A DNA stretch of 38,886 nt from Candidatus Woesearchaeota archaeon (lineage in GTDB: Archaea; Nanobdellota; Nanobdellia; Woesearchaeales; GW2011-AR4), in contig JACPJP010000021.1 in the NCBI GenBank assembly GCA_016187495.1, forward strand, positions 1 through 38,886. The letters run 5' to 3'. Below, piece by piece: positions 1 to 8,957 of this stretch. How positions within the stretch are numbered: the first letter of the stretch is position 1; every line of letters begins with the position of its first letter. The notes beneath the pieces are model-generated. The model saw nothing but the letters and a program-made list of their open reading frames with translations. It had not been told where the DNA came from and searched no databases. A program made the position numbers and the translations under genes.

Positions 1-47
1 CTGCTAAAAGAAGCGAAAGATTTTTGTAAAAAGACATTTATGTTACT

Positions 48-83
48 CATGTTACATCACGTAACATGAATGCCGGCATTCAT
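48..83. repeat. Two overlapping perfect inverted repeats: CATGTTAC-atcac-GTAACATG (48-68) and ATGAATGCCGGCATTCAT (66-83)
   Basis: Read directly; perfect 8-bp stem and perfect 18-bp palindrome sharing ATG at 66-68, followed by T-rich DNA. Confidence 0.8.
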
Positions 84-153
84 TTTATTTTGAATTTTCT
101 CTAAACTTAGAAGTAACTATTTTGTATTAGGAGATACTGATTCTGGAAAAAAA

Positions 154-843
154 TCAGCTTACAGTAAAAGAGTAATTTATGCCAGGCTTCTTTATTAAGT
201 CTAGGATATCATCCTCATGCCCAGCCCCAATAATTGCAAGTATCTTCTTATCCGGGTACTTTGACGTTATATTATGAAGGTTATTTGCCATTACCTTGTT
301 CCTTTCCTCTATCAAGACCTTATAGACATTCGGGTACCTTTCCTTAACCATACCAACCAGTTTCTTAATTACCTTTTTGCTCGGCACTTTTGTAAGGTCA
401 AACTCTATGACTGATTTCCTGACAAAAATAGATTTCAATATGTCAACAAAAAAATTCCATTTCTCTTTCCATGTCAGGCTTTTTGAAAATCTTCTTAAGG
501 TTATTTCAATATCCTGGTCAATCAATGCTATCTTTATGTTATTTTTTCTTGCTAGCCTTACAGCGATTTTCATTTCACTTCCTGGAGCTACTCCAACCAT
601 GTTCCCGAGCTTTTTTTCAGCCCACGCGCCTATCAAAGAGAATATAAACCCTTTAATTCCAATTCTCTTTATATCATAAATCCTTATTTTGCCTGGCTTC
701 CTGAACAGGCTATATAGCCTTCTCTTATCAAGCTCCAAAGCGACAATATCGGGCTTCCACCCCTCTATCGCTTTCCTTACATCTTCAAGGCTTTGTTTTG
801 CTATATGGGATGTCCCTATAACCATGAGGTTTTTGTAATTCAT
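154..843 (-). CDS. TraB/PrgY-family protein
   Basis: MVIGTSHIAKQS...VALELDKRR...GSEMKIAVRLARKNNIKIALIDQDIEITLRR is TraB-like. Start refined to ATG at 843 (MNYKNLMVIGTSH) because a TATA-like TTTTTAAAAAG lies about 26 nt upstream. Confidence 0.8.
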   Translation of the reverse strand: MNYKNLMVIGTSHIAKQSLEDVRKAIEGWKPDIVALELDKRRLYSLFRKPGKIRIYDIKRIGIKGFIFSLIGAWAEKKLGNMVGVAPGSEMKIAVRLARKNNIKIALIDQDIEITLRRFSKSLTWKEKWNFFVDILKSIFVRKSVIEFDLTKVPSKKVIKKLVGMVKERYPNVYKVLIEERNKVMANNLHNITSKYPDKKILAIIGAGHEDDILDLIKKPGINYSFTVS

Positions 844-978
844 ACTGGGCAAGATAAGAACGCTTTTTAAAAACCTTCTTAAAATCACTCAAGAGTGCTA
901 AATAACTGCCCCTAAAAACGAAGATTTTAAATACTTGTACGATTACTATTTTTAAAATATTTCATAAAGGTGATGTTT

Positions 979-1251
979 ATGCTGAAGATGAAGAAAATAT
1001 CTGAAACTTATGATATGCGCGTTTTTACAGATAGTGGTGAATATTTTGGAGACGTTGAGGAGTCAATAATAACCCAGAACAAAATTTTTGGCTGGCGTGT
1101 AAGGGCCACTAAAAATTCTTTCTTGAACAAAGTACTTGGATCTGCAAAAGGCGTTATCGTGCCGCACCAGCTTGTTAAGTCGGTAGGGGACATACTAATC
1201 ATAAGCCGCGCTGCAGTTCCATCCTATTCTGAAGAAGAGAAGAAAGAATAG
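979..1251 (+). CDS. PRC-barrel domain small protein
   Basis: MRVFTDSGEYFGDVEESIITQNKIFGWRV... PRC-barrel-like; GGTGAT Shine-Dalgarno before ATG 979. Confidence 0.65.
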   Translation: MLKMKKISETYDMRVFTDSGEYFGDVEESIITQNKIFGWRVRATKNSFLNKVLGSAKGVIVPHQLVKSVGDILIISRAAVPSYSEEEKKE

Positions 1252-1279
1252 TTTTTATCAGAAACCGCGTGATTATAGC

Positions 1280-1319
1280 GGAGGACATAAATAATTATAC
1301 AAAATAGGTTATGTCCTCC
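1280..1319. terminator. Likely bidirectional terminator hairpin GGAGGACATAA-N18-TTATGTCCTCC
   Basis: Perfect 11-bp inverted repeat between two convergent genes. Confidence 0.65.
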
Positions 1320-1392
1320 CAATATAGGGGATGGCTATTTATTGTTCAAAAATTTAGGTTATCTACTATATTTTAGATTCTTCAATTGCAAT

Positions 1393-1989
1393 TTAGAAAA
1401 AGTACCTTACAGACCATATTGCAATTGCAGCCACTAATGGAATGATGAGATTGTCATCAACTTCTTCTGCGCCTATCTTTACTTCTATTCCCTCTACAAG
1501 CATCGCAAAGAATGAAGCAGCCAGGGCCTCGTGCCATGGGACAAATACAAAAGCAGCTATAAATCCTGCTATCAATCCAGCAATCCATCCTTCTACAAAT
1601 TTGGTCTTTACATAAGGATGCCTTCTCTTTCCGTACCTTATCCCAAACAAGTGCCCTATTGAGTCTGCAAATGCCAGAACAAGAATGGCAGGCATTGCAA
1701 TATCCATTGGAAAAAATGCCAGCACCAGCAATGAACCTATAATGTAGAAAATAAATCCCCTTCCGGGAAATTTTTTTGCGTATTCCTCCCTTTCAAAATT
1801 CCGCAAGAGCCAGCCTACTACGGGAATATTATATTTTTTGCTAAGTATGGATAGTACTAACATTACTACCAGCAAGCCGAATAAATGCTCCTTTCCAACA
1901 ATGCCGAACATAAGCAATGCTACGAGCACTACCCCTAGAGACATATGCAAAAGTTTTCTATTGACCTCAACCTTTATCTTGCTTGCCAT
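1393..1989 (-). CDS. Diacylglycerol/polyprenol kinase-like (SEC59/VTE5-type) membrane protein
   Basis: VNRKLLHMSLGVVLV... FADSIGHLFGIRYGKRRHP motif; multiple TM segments. Confidence 0.75.
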   Translation of the reverse strand: MASKIKVEVNRKLLHMSLGVVLVALLMFGIVGKEHLFGLLVVMLVLSILSKKYNIPVVGWLLRNFEREEYAKKFPGRGFIFYIIGSLLVLAFFPMDIAMPAILVLAFADSIGHLFGIRYGKRRHPYVKTKFVEGWIAGLIAGFIAAFVFVPWHEALAASFFAMLVEGIEVKIGAEEVDDNLIIPLVAAIAIWSVRYFF

Positions 1990-1990
1990 T

Positions 1991-2620
1991 TTACATGAGA
2001 TATTTTATAGCTATGAATCCTCCAATAAGCAGCACTATAAATATTATTGTAAGCCAGTTGAAATATTTGTCTATAAATTCTTTTATTTTCGGGCCGAAAA
2101 AATAAAATAAAGTGGCCACTAAAAAAAACCTTGCGCTTCTTCCTATTATAGAAGCAGTTATTAGCGGAAACAAGCCAACTTGCCAAAAGCCAGCTGCTAT
2201 TGTGAATACTTTATAGGGTATTGGCGTAAATGCTGCTGTTAAAATTGCAAGAAATGCGTAAGACTTGTATAAGTTTCCTACTGCATCGAATTGTGACTGG
2301 TAGCCCAATGCATCAATGATTAATTTTCCAACAGAATCAAATAAAAAAAAGCCTATAAAGTATCCAAAAATGCCTCCAAGTACAGAGCCTATTGAGGATA
2401 TTAAAGCAAAAAAGAAAGATTTTTTTGGTTTTGAGACCGATAAAGCCATCTGCAAGACGTCGGGGGGAATTGGAAAAAAAGATGACTCAGTGAATGCAAG
2501 GATAAACAGCGCAAAAGGGGAGTATTTTTTATGGGCCCATGAAAGCACCCATTCGTAAAGCTTCCTAATAAAGCCAAAAGTGTAAAGATGCAATGCCACT
2601 AATTTTTCATTGAATGTCAT
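1991..2620 (-). CDS. DedA/VTT (SNARE-associated) family membrane protein, YqaA-like
   Basis: ESSFFPIPPDVLQMALSV...GSVLGGIFGYFIG... pattern. Confidence 0.8.
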   Translation of the reverse strand: MTFNEKLVALHLYTFGFIRKLYEWVLSWAHKKYSPFALFILAFTESSFFPIPPDVLQMALSVSKPKKSFFFALISSIGSVLGGIFGYFIGFFLFDSVGKLIIDALGYQSQFDAVGNLYKSYAFLAILTAAFTPIPYKVFTIAAGFWQVGLFPLITASIIGRSARFFLVATLFYFFGPKIKEFIDKYFNWLTIIFIVLLIGGFIAIKYLM

Positions 2621-3638
2621 TTTTAATTTCTCCGCTTATTTTTTTATTTGGCCATATTTTGCATCCAGGCTCAATAACTGTGCCATCGGCATTCACATTA
2701 TCCCCAATTATCGCGCCTGCTTTATCTATCTTTATTTTTTTGTTTTTTATAATTGAATAAGTGTCATTTTTAGATATTATTTTTCCGCTGAATCTTACAT
2801 TTTCTCCAATAATTGAGTCTTCAACAATGGAATTTTTTTCAATAATGGTGTTATTCATTATAATTGAGTTTTTTACATTCCCATTGATTATGCAGTTATC
2901 CCCAATACTTGAATTTTCTACCATTCCTTTTATTTCTGAATTTTTCCCAATGGCGCTTTTTCCTTTCCTGATAATATTGTCAACTTTTAGCAAATCCCAT
3001 GGAAAGCTTATCTGAAAGCAGGATTTGCTCTTTATGCAGTATATTTTTTCCTTCAATGAAATGCCTTTTATTGCATCTGTAATCTCATACTCATTTCTTT
3101 CGGATTTTTTTACCTTTTCAAGCTCATTGAAAATTCCCACATCAAATGAATATAACGCGCAGCTTGCCAAATCCGAAACGAATTCTTTCGGCTTCTCAAC
3201 AATATCCGCAAGTATTCCATTTTTTTCTTTTACAACCCCAAAAAGCTCGGGATTTTTGACTTTATTTACCAGTATAGAATATTGGTGCTTAGCAATATTT
3301 TTAATGTCCTCTTTAGAATAGATGTTATCTCCCATCAAAACTATAAACCTTCCTTTTATTTTATCTTTGAGAATTGAAACCGCGTGCCCTGTGCCAAGCT
3401 GCTCTTTTTGTTCAATAAATTTTATGTTTAATTCATTATAATTTTCTTCAATGAACTTTTTTATCATATCTTTTTTGTATCCAACCACAACAATTAGTTC
3501 ATCTGCAATATTCTTCAAAGCTTCGAGATTATACTCAAGAATTGTTTTATTGGCCGCTTTAAGCAGAGGCTTGGGCCTTGTCAATGTAAGCGGATAAGTT
3601 CTTGTAGATTTTCCTGCCGCTAGAATGACTGCCTGCAT
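2607..3638 (-). CDS. Sugar-phosphate nucleotidyltransferase with C-terminal left-handed beta-helix repeats
   Basis: MQAVILAAGKSTRTYPLTLTRPKPLL signature; hexapeptide-like repeats at C-terminus; overlaps next gene by 14 nt. Confidence 0.85.
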   Translation of the reverse strand: MQAVILAAGKSTRTYPLTLTRPKPLLKAANKTILEYNLEALKNIADELIVVVGYKKDMIKKFIEENYNELNIKFIEQKEQLGTGHAVSILKDKIKGRFIVLMGDNIYSKEDIKNIAKHQYSILVNKVKNPELFGVVKEKNGILADIVEKPKEFVSDLASCALYSFDVGIFNELEKVKKSERNEYEITDAIKGISLKEKIYCIKSKSCFQISFPWDLLKVDNIIRKGKSAIGKNSEIKGMVENSSIGDNCIINGNVKNSIIMNNTIIEKNSIVEDSIIGENVRFSGKIISKNDTYSIIKNKKIKIDKAGAIIGDNVNADGTVIEPGCKIWPNKKISGEIKNDIQ

Positions 3639-3639
3639 A

Positions 3640-4878
3640 TTAAACCATCCATATGCTTTTCAGGTTATTTTTTATATTAGAAGTCTTGAGTACTGCTTTG
3701 ACTAGGGCTTTCGCATCGCTATACTTCCTTTTTTCCTCGGCATAGAGCCTATTATTTTTTACAAATGTGTTTTTATGCTTTTTCTTGAATAGCTCAGCAT
3801 GGAATTTTATTTTTACAGGCGGCCCTGCAACCTCCTTTGTTTCAGGAAGATTATCGGACTCCAATGCATAGTAAAACAATGATGTGCCTTTAGAATGCCA
3901 CAACATATCGCTTTCAATAACCTCAAATCCATAAAAAATGAGGTTTTGCTCTATAAAATGGAATGCCTTTAGCATCTTGGCTCCAGCAACATCGTCTTTT
4001 TTGTTCAAAGGCTCTGCATTTAGCATTACAATGTTTTTGGGAAATTTTCTTCTTATGTCCTCTTCTGTAAATATTTTTATTTCAAAAAATTCTTTGGATA
4101 GCTTTTTAAGGAATTCTTTTGCCCTGTGCACTATTATTTCAAACTTTTCATGGTCTAAAGCAGCAGCAGCATTCCTGCCTTTCTGCACGGGATCAATGAC
4201 TATTAACGGGCTGGTAAGCTTCGACTTGTTTAGCTCCATAAACACATTTTTTCCCTTATAATAATTTTTTACATCAATGACTGTTTTTTCCTTCCATTTT
4301 GTCACAGCCCTTATCAGCTTCAGAAATGAGCCGTAATAAACTGTAAGAATTTCGCATACATAGCCGGAAAAGCCATGGATGTAGCTCTCTGCCCCATAAA
4401 CCCCTGCAGCTTTAAAGAACTGCTTTGTCAGCCTTATATCGTCTATAAGCCTTTTATGTTTAATGACGAAATTTGAATGCAAAGGGGAAACGTCAGTTAT
4501 GTTTTTTGCCTGCTCTGCCTTTTTGATTTCCAGTATTGGAATTATCTCAAATGTAAATTTCCCTTGTTTTATCTGGAAATAATCACGAGAGCCGTGCAGC
4601 CTTGTTATTTTAAAGTCCTTTTTCAGAGATTTTCCCAGAATGTCAGAAAGATGGCTGCTTTTATCCTTGTATTTGCCATAATTAAACATGACAAAAATGT
4701 CAGCATCAAAAGTCTTGAGCCATGTTCCCTTTGCTCCAGAGCCTCCTAAAACTGCTTTTGCATGCTTTACACTTTTGTTTATTTTTTTTATGATGATATC
4801 TGCTTTCCCCAATATTTCCTTCTCGTATTGGCCCGTAGGCCTTATATCATTTAGGACCTCTGAAAGCAGTTTTTTCAT
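3640..4878 (-). CDS. cca: CCA-adding enzyme, archaeal class I tRNA nucleotidyltransferase
   Basis: LGGSGAKGTWLKTFDADIFVMF nucleotidyltransferase motif; full-length archaeal CCA architecture. Confidence 0.92.
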   Translation of the reverse strand: MKKLLSEVLNDIRPTGQYEKEILGKADIIIKKINKSVKHAKAVLGGSGAKGTWLKTFDADIFVMFNYGKYKDKSSHLSDILGKSLKKDFKITRLHGSRDYFQIKQGKFTFEIIPILEIKKAEQAKNITDVSPLHSNFVIKHKRLIDDIRLTKQFFKAAGVYGAESYIHGFSGYVCEILTVYYGSFLKLIRAVTKWKEKTVIDVKNYYKGKNVFMELNKSKLTSPLIVIDPVQKGRNAAAALDHEKFEIIVHRAKEFLKKLSKEFFEIKIFTEEDIRRKFPKNIVMLNAEPLNKKDDVAGAKMLKAFHFIEQNLIFYGFEVIESDMLWHSKGTSLFYYALESDNLPETKEVAGPPVKIKFHAELFKKKHKNTFVKNNRLYAEEKRKYSDAKALVKAVLKTSNIKNNLKSIWMV

Positions 4879-4975
4879 AACTTAGTGAGATTTTTGCGAA
4901 TATAAAAAGATTTAGGTTTTTTTACGATAACTATTTATACCTGTTTTTTAAGTAAAGAAATAAAGAGGTGCGTGT

Positions 4976-6166
4976 ATGATCGTTTTACTTTTATTGACTT
5001 ACTTAGTGGTTATATTACTGGTAGGGTTGCTTACTTCAGTTATAAGCCAGCGCTTTAGGATTCCCAACATATTGTTGCTGCTTCTTATAGGCATTGGCAT
5101 CGGCAGGATAGATTATAACGGGGCAAAATTAATCTCGTTCCCGGAAATTTTCATGGCTGGAATAAGCATACTAGCATTGGTCACGATTTTATTTGATTCT
5201 TGGTCTAGGTTTAAGCTCAAAAAGGATTATTTTTCACTGCATGCCTTATGGCTTTTTATTGTATCCTTGGTATTTAACCTTATTTTTTTGACAGTTTTTA
5301 CAATGATTGTTTTTGATGTTGAGTCAATATTTTTAGCTTTGATTTTTTCTGCTTTGATGTCGGGGACTGATCATGCAGTTATAAACTCGATGTTTAAGGG
5401 TATCAAAAACAAGGTTTTTGAGTTTTTGGGATTCGAGTCTTTGCTTAATACTCCTTTAGTTGTGTTAATTCCTTTTATAATCCTTGATTTGAAAGAAGCG
5501 CTTAAAGGTGAGATTGGAATACCTATTTTTATTGACCAGATTGTGCCTTTGCTGCAGCAGTTTGTTGTGGGTATAGGCGCAGGAGTCCTTATTGGGCTTA
5601 TAATGTTTAAGTTCATGAGAAAGGCTTATTCTGTTGTTTTGAGCCCGTTAGCGGTAATAACTTCCGCATTATTGGCATACATAATTGCAGAGAATTTGAA
5701 TGGAAACGGAATTTTGGCTGTGGCTTCAATGGGGCTTTTGTTTGGAAATGTTTATGTCAAGCAGAAATTCCAACTGCAAGAGTTTGCTTCTGTATTTTCA
5801 AATTCTCTTGAGATATTGGTTTTTGTCATGATAGGGTTGGTAGTAGCGATTCCGTTTTCCATGGAATTTTTGATAAAGTCATTGGGATTATTTTTAATTT
5901 ACATTGCAATAAGGTATTTCTCTATGCTATTTGCTTTGAGGGGAATGGATTTCACCATGAAAGAAAAACTCTTCATGTCGCTTAACGTGCAGAAAGGCAT
6001 TGCTGTTGCTGTTGTAGTTTTTTTCTTTGCTACACTGGATATAAAAGGTATAGGAACCGTGCTTAATCTTGCCCTTGCTTTCATGCTTTATTCAATAATT
6101 TTGTCTTCTATTGTCTTTAGGGCTGCAAAGTTCTTTATCAAAGATGCTAGAGAGAATAAGGGCTGA
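4976..6166 (+). CDS. Cation:proton antiporter (CPA1/NhaP-like)
   Basis: Multi-TM; MSGTDHAVINSMFKG and NGNGILAVASMGLLFGN; GAGGTG SD and TTTATACC TATA-like box upstream. Confidence 0.8.
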   Translation: MIVLLLLTYLVVILLVGLLTSVISQRFRIPNILLLLLIGIGIGRIDYNGAKLISFPEIFMAGISILALVTILFDSWSRFKLKKDYFSLHALWLFIVSLVFNLIFLTVFTMIVFDVESIFLALIFSALMSGTDHAVINSMFKGIKNKVFEFLGFESLLNTPLVVLIPFIILDLKEALKGEIGIPIFIDQIVPLLQQFVVGIGAGVLIGLIMFKFMRKAYSVVLSPLAVITSALLAYIIAENLNGNGILAVASMGLLFGNVYVKQKFQLQEFASVFSNSLEILVFVMIGLVVAIPFSMEFLIKSLGLFLIYIAIRYFSMLFALRGMDFTMKEKLFMSLNVQKGIAVAVVVFFFATLDIKGIGTVLNLALAFMLYSIILSSIVFRAAKFFIKDARENKG

Positions 6167-6175
6167 TTGGTTTCC

Positions 6176-8629
6176 TCATTCATTCACAATCTTAGCCACC
6201 CCAACCAGTTTATCGTCCTGCTGCAAATTGATTAATCTTACACCCTGCGTAGCCCTTCCAATGATATTTATTTGCGAAACATGCATTCTTATTGTTATGC
6301 CCTTTTTGGTTATCAGCATTATTTCATTTTCATCTGTAACGGAATTTATCGAAACTACCTTGCCATTTCTTTCAGAGCAGATTATGCTTCTAACACCTGA
6401 ACCTCCTCTATTTATCAGCCTGTACTCTGAAATATTTGTCCTCTTTCCATAACCATTTTCTGTTACAGTAAGCAGCGTTTTATCGTCTGTAGCAACAACC
6501 ATCCCTATAACCTCGTCATCAGCCAGCCTTATTCCCCTAACCCCCTGTGAGCTTCTTCCAGTAGGCCTTACATCATTTTCATTGAACCTTACTGCTATTC
6601 CATTCATGGTAGCTAAAATTATTTCCTTATTCCCATCTGTAAGCTTCACATTGATCAGGCTGTCATTAGGCTCAAGAGTTATAGCAACTATGCCTCCCAT
6701 TCTGGGGTTGCTGTAAGCTGCAAGTGCGGTTTTCTTTATTGTACCGTTCTTTGTGGACATGATCAGATATTTATCCGGATCAAATGATTTCACAGGTACG
6801 TATGCAGTCACGTTTTCATCCTGCTGCAGGCTAATTAAATTTATAACAGCCTTTCCTCTCGCCTGTCTGGATGCTTCAGGAATTTCATATACCTTAACCC
6901 AATGCACTTTCCCTTGGTTTGTGAACAGCAGTATGTAAGAATGTGTTGATGCAATAAATATGTCCCTGACAAAATCCTCTTCTTTTGTCGTTGTAGCTAT
7001 AAGGCCTTTGCCTCCACGCCTTTGCTGCCTGTAAGTCTGCAATGGCTGCCGTTTTATGTACCCGGAATGAGTAATGGTAATGACTTGGTTGCTTTCCTCT
7101 ATTATATCTTCCATTTCAAAGCTTGGTGCCTCGGTCTCAATAATTTCCGTCCTTCTGCTATTCCCATAATTTTGTTTTAACTCCAGAAGCTCCTGCTTTA
7201 TTATATTCATAATTTTTTGCGGAGAAGCTAAAATGGATTTTAGGTCTTCTATTAATTTTAACAAGCCTTCATGCTCAGTCTTGACTTTGTCCTGCTCTAA
7301 AGAAGTCAGCCTTTGCAAGCGCATCTCCAAAATAGCTACGCTTTGCTCTTCAGAAAGGCTAAAATTCGAAATTAAAGCGATCTTGGCATCCTCAACTGAA
7401 GCGCTTTCCTTTACAAGCTTTATTGTTTTGTCAATATTGTTCAATGCAATTATTAATCCTTCTAGAATATGAACCTTTTTTTGCGCTTTATTCAAATCAA
7501 ATAATGTCCTTTTCTTTACAATGCTCTTTCTATGGTCTATGTACTGCTGTATTAATTGATTTAGATTCAGGATCTTTGGAACATTATTTACCAAGGCTAC
7601 CATGATGATGCCAAAAGTAACCTGCAGCCTGGAATGCATATACAGTTGATTTAGCAAAACATCTGCATTTGCGTCCTTTTTCAGCTCAATAACAACCCTT
7701 ATCCCGTTCCTATCAGATTCATCCCTTATGTCGGCTATGCCATTTATTTTTTTGTCCCGGACTAAATCCGCTATATGCGTAATCATTTCTGCCTTATTGA
7801 CCATGTAAGGTATTTCCGTAACAATGATACTTTTCCTGTCTTTTGTATCTTCTATTTCTGTTTTTGCCCTTACAATCACTTTGCCCCTGCCTGTGCTATA
7901 AGCTTCCTTGATTCCACTTTTGCCGCAAATTAAAGCCCCTGTTGGAAAGTCTGGTCCTTTTACATGCTGCATTAGTTCTTCTGTTGTAATGTTTGGGTTG
8001 TCAATCTGCTTTATTGTAGCATCAACAATCTCTGGCATATTATGCGGCGGAATATTAGTGGCCATGCCTACTGCTATGCCTGATGAGCCATTAACAAGAA
8101 GATTCGGGACTTTTGATGGAAGGACTGTAGGCTCTTCAGATGTATTATCAAAATTTGGGGCAAACTTTACTGTTTTCTTGTCAATGTCCTGCATCATCTC
8201 TTCCGCAAGTTTTGTTAATCTTGCCTCAGAATATCTCATTGCAGCCGCATTATCCCCGTCAATTGATCCAAAATTGCCTTGGCCATCTACTAAAGGGTAT
8301 CTCATTGAGAAATCCTGCGCTAATCTTACTAGAGAGTCATATACCGCTACATCACCATGAGGATGAAAATCTGATAGAGTTCTGCCCACTATAAATGCTG
8401 ACTTTCTGAAGGGTTTATTATGCAATAATCCTGAGTTATACATCGTGTAGAGAACTCTTCTATGCACTGGTTTTAATCCATCTCTTGCATCTGGCAATGC
8501 CCTTCCAACAATAACTGACATAGAATAATCTATGTAGGATTGTTTCATCTCGTCTTCAATTAGTCTTTGAATTATCGTAGTTCCAGAGCTAGTTTCTTGT
8601 TCCTTTTTTTCAGTAGTTTTTTCGTCCAT
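6176..8629 (-). CDS. gyrA: DNA gyrase subunit A
   Basis: RALPDARDGLKPVHRR, AAAMRYSEARLT catalytic Tyr region, GyrA box QRRGGKG, beta-pinwheel repeats. Confidence 0.97.
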   Translation of the reverse strand: MDEKTTEKKEQETSSGTTIIQRLIEDEMKQSYIDYSMSVIVGRALPDARDGLKPVHRRVLYTMYNSGLLHNKPFRKSAFIVGRTLSDFHPHGDVAVYDSLVRLAQDFSMRYPLVDGQGNFGSIDGDNAAAMRYSEARLTKLAEEMMQDIDKKTVKFAPNFDNTSEEPTVLPSKVPNLLVNGSSGIAVGMATNIPPHNMPEIVDATIKQIDNPNITTEELMQHVKGPDFPTGALICGKSGIKEAYSTGRGKVIVRAKTEIEDTKDRKSIIVTEIPYMVNKAEMITHIADLVRDKKINGIADIRDESDRNGIRVVIELKKDANADVLLNQLYMHSRLQVTFGIIMVALVNNVPKILNLNQLIQQYIDHRKSIVKKRTLFDLNKAQKKVHILEGLIIALNNIDKTIKLVKESASVEDAKIALISNFSLSEEQSVAILEMRLQRLTSLEQDKVKTEHEGLLKLIEDLKSILASPQKIMNIIKQELLELKQNYGNSRRTEIIETEAPSFEMEDIIEESNQVITITHSGYIKRQPLQTYRQQRRGGKGLIATTTKEEDFVRDIFIASTHSYILLFTNQGKVHWVKVYEIPEASRQARGKAVINLISLQQDENVTAYVPVKSFDPDKYLIMSTKNGTIKKTALAAYSNPRMGGIVAITLEPNDSLINVKLTDGNKEIILATMNGIAVRFNENDVRPTGRSSQGVRGIRLADDEVIGMVVATDDKTLLTVTENGYGKRTNISEYRLINRGGSGVRSIICSERNGKVVSINSVTDENEIMLITKKGITIRMHVSQINIIGRATQGVRLINLQQDDKLVGVAKIVNE

Positions 8630-8840
8630 TTTTTGATTAGAAAATGATTAATTTTCCGTCGATAAATAGTATTTTTTTACATTTATAAGGGTTACGGTTC
8701 TGTACCATTATTTTCAATATAGAAAATAACCCCTGGACATTTGCTCGTAAGATGTATAAACCAATTTGCTAATTTCTTAAATTCCCTTAATCAAATCACT
8801 TCAGCTCACTAAAACATCCAAATTATGCTTTTTCATATAA

Positions 8841-8893
8841 TAAAAAATCATTTACGAAATTTTAGTCTTAAAAATTTTGTAAATGATTTTTTA
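8841..8893. repeat. Large hairpin, 23-bp stem (one G-T), 7-nt loop
   Basis: TAAAAAATCATTTACGAAATTTT-agtctta-AAAATTTTGTAAATGATTTTTTA, read directly. Confidence 0.9.
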
Positions 8894-8957
8894 AAAACCA
8901 AAGCAAAGTTATTTATACCCCATTTAAGCTTAAAAATGCTTCTCAAAGGTGTCAATA

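Noticed and set aside
1-69. Tail of an upstream plus-strand gene (LLKEAKDFCKKTFMLLMLHHVT*)
   Set aside because: Open frame from the edge to TGA at 67-69, but too short to support and it overlaps the hairpins
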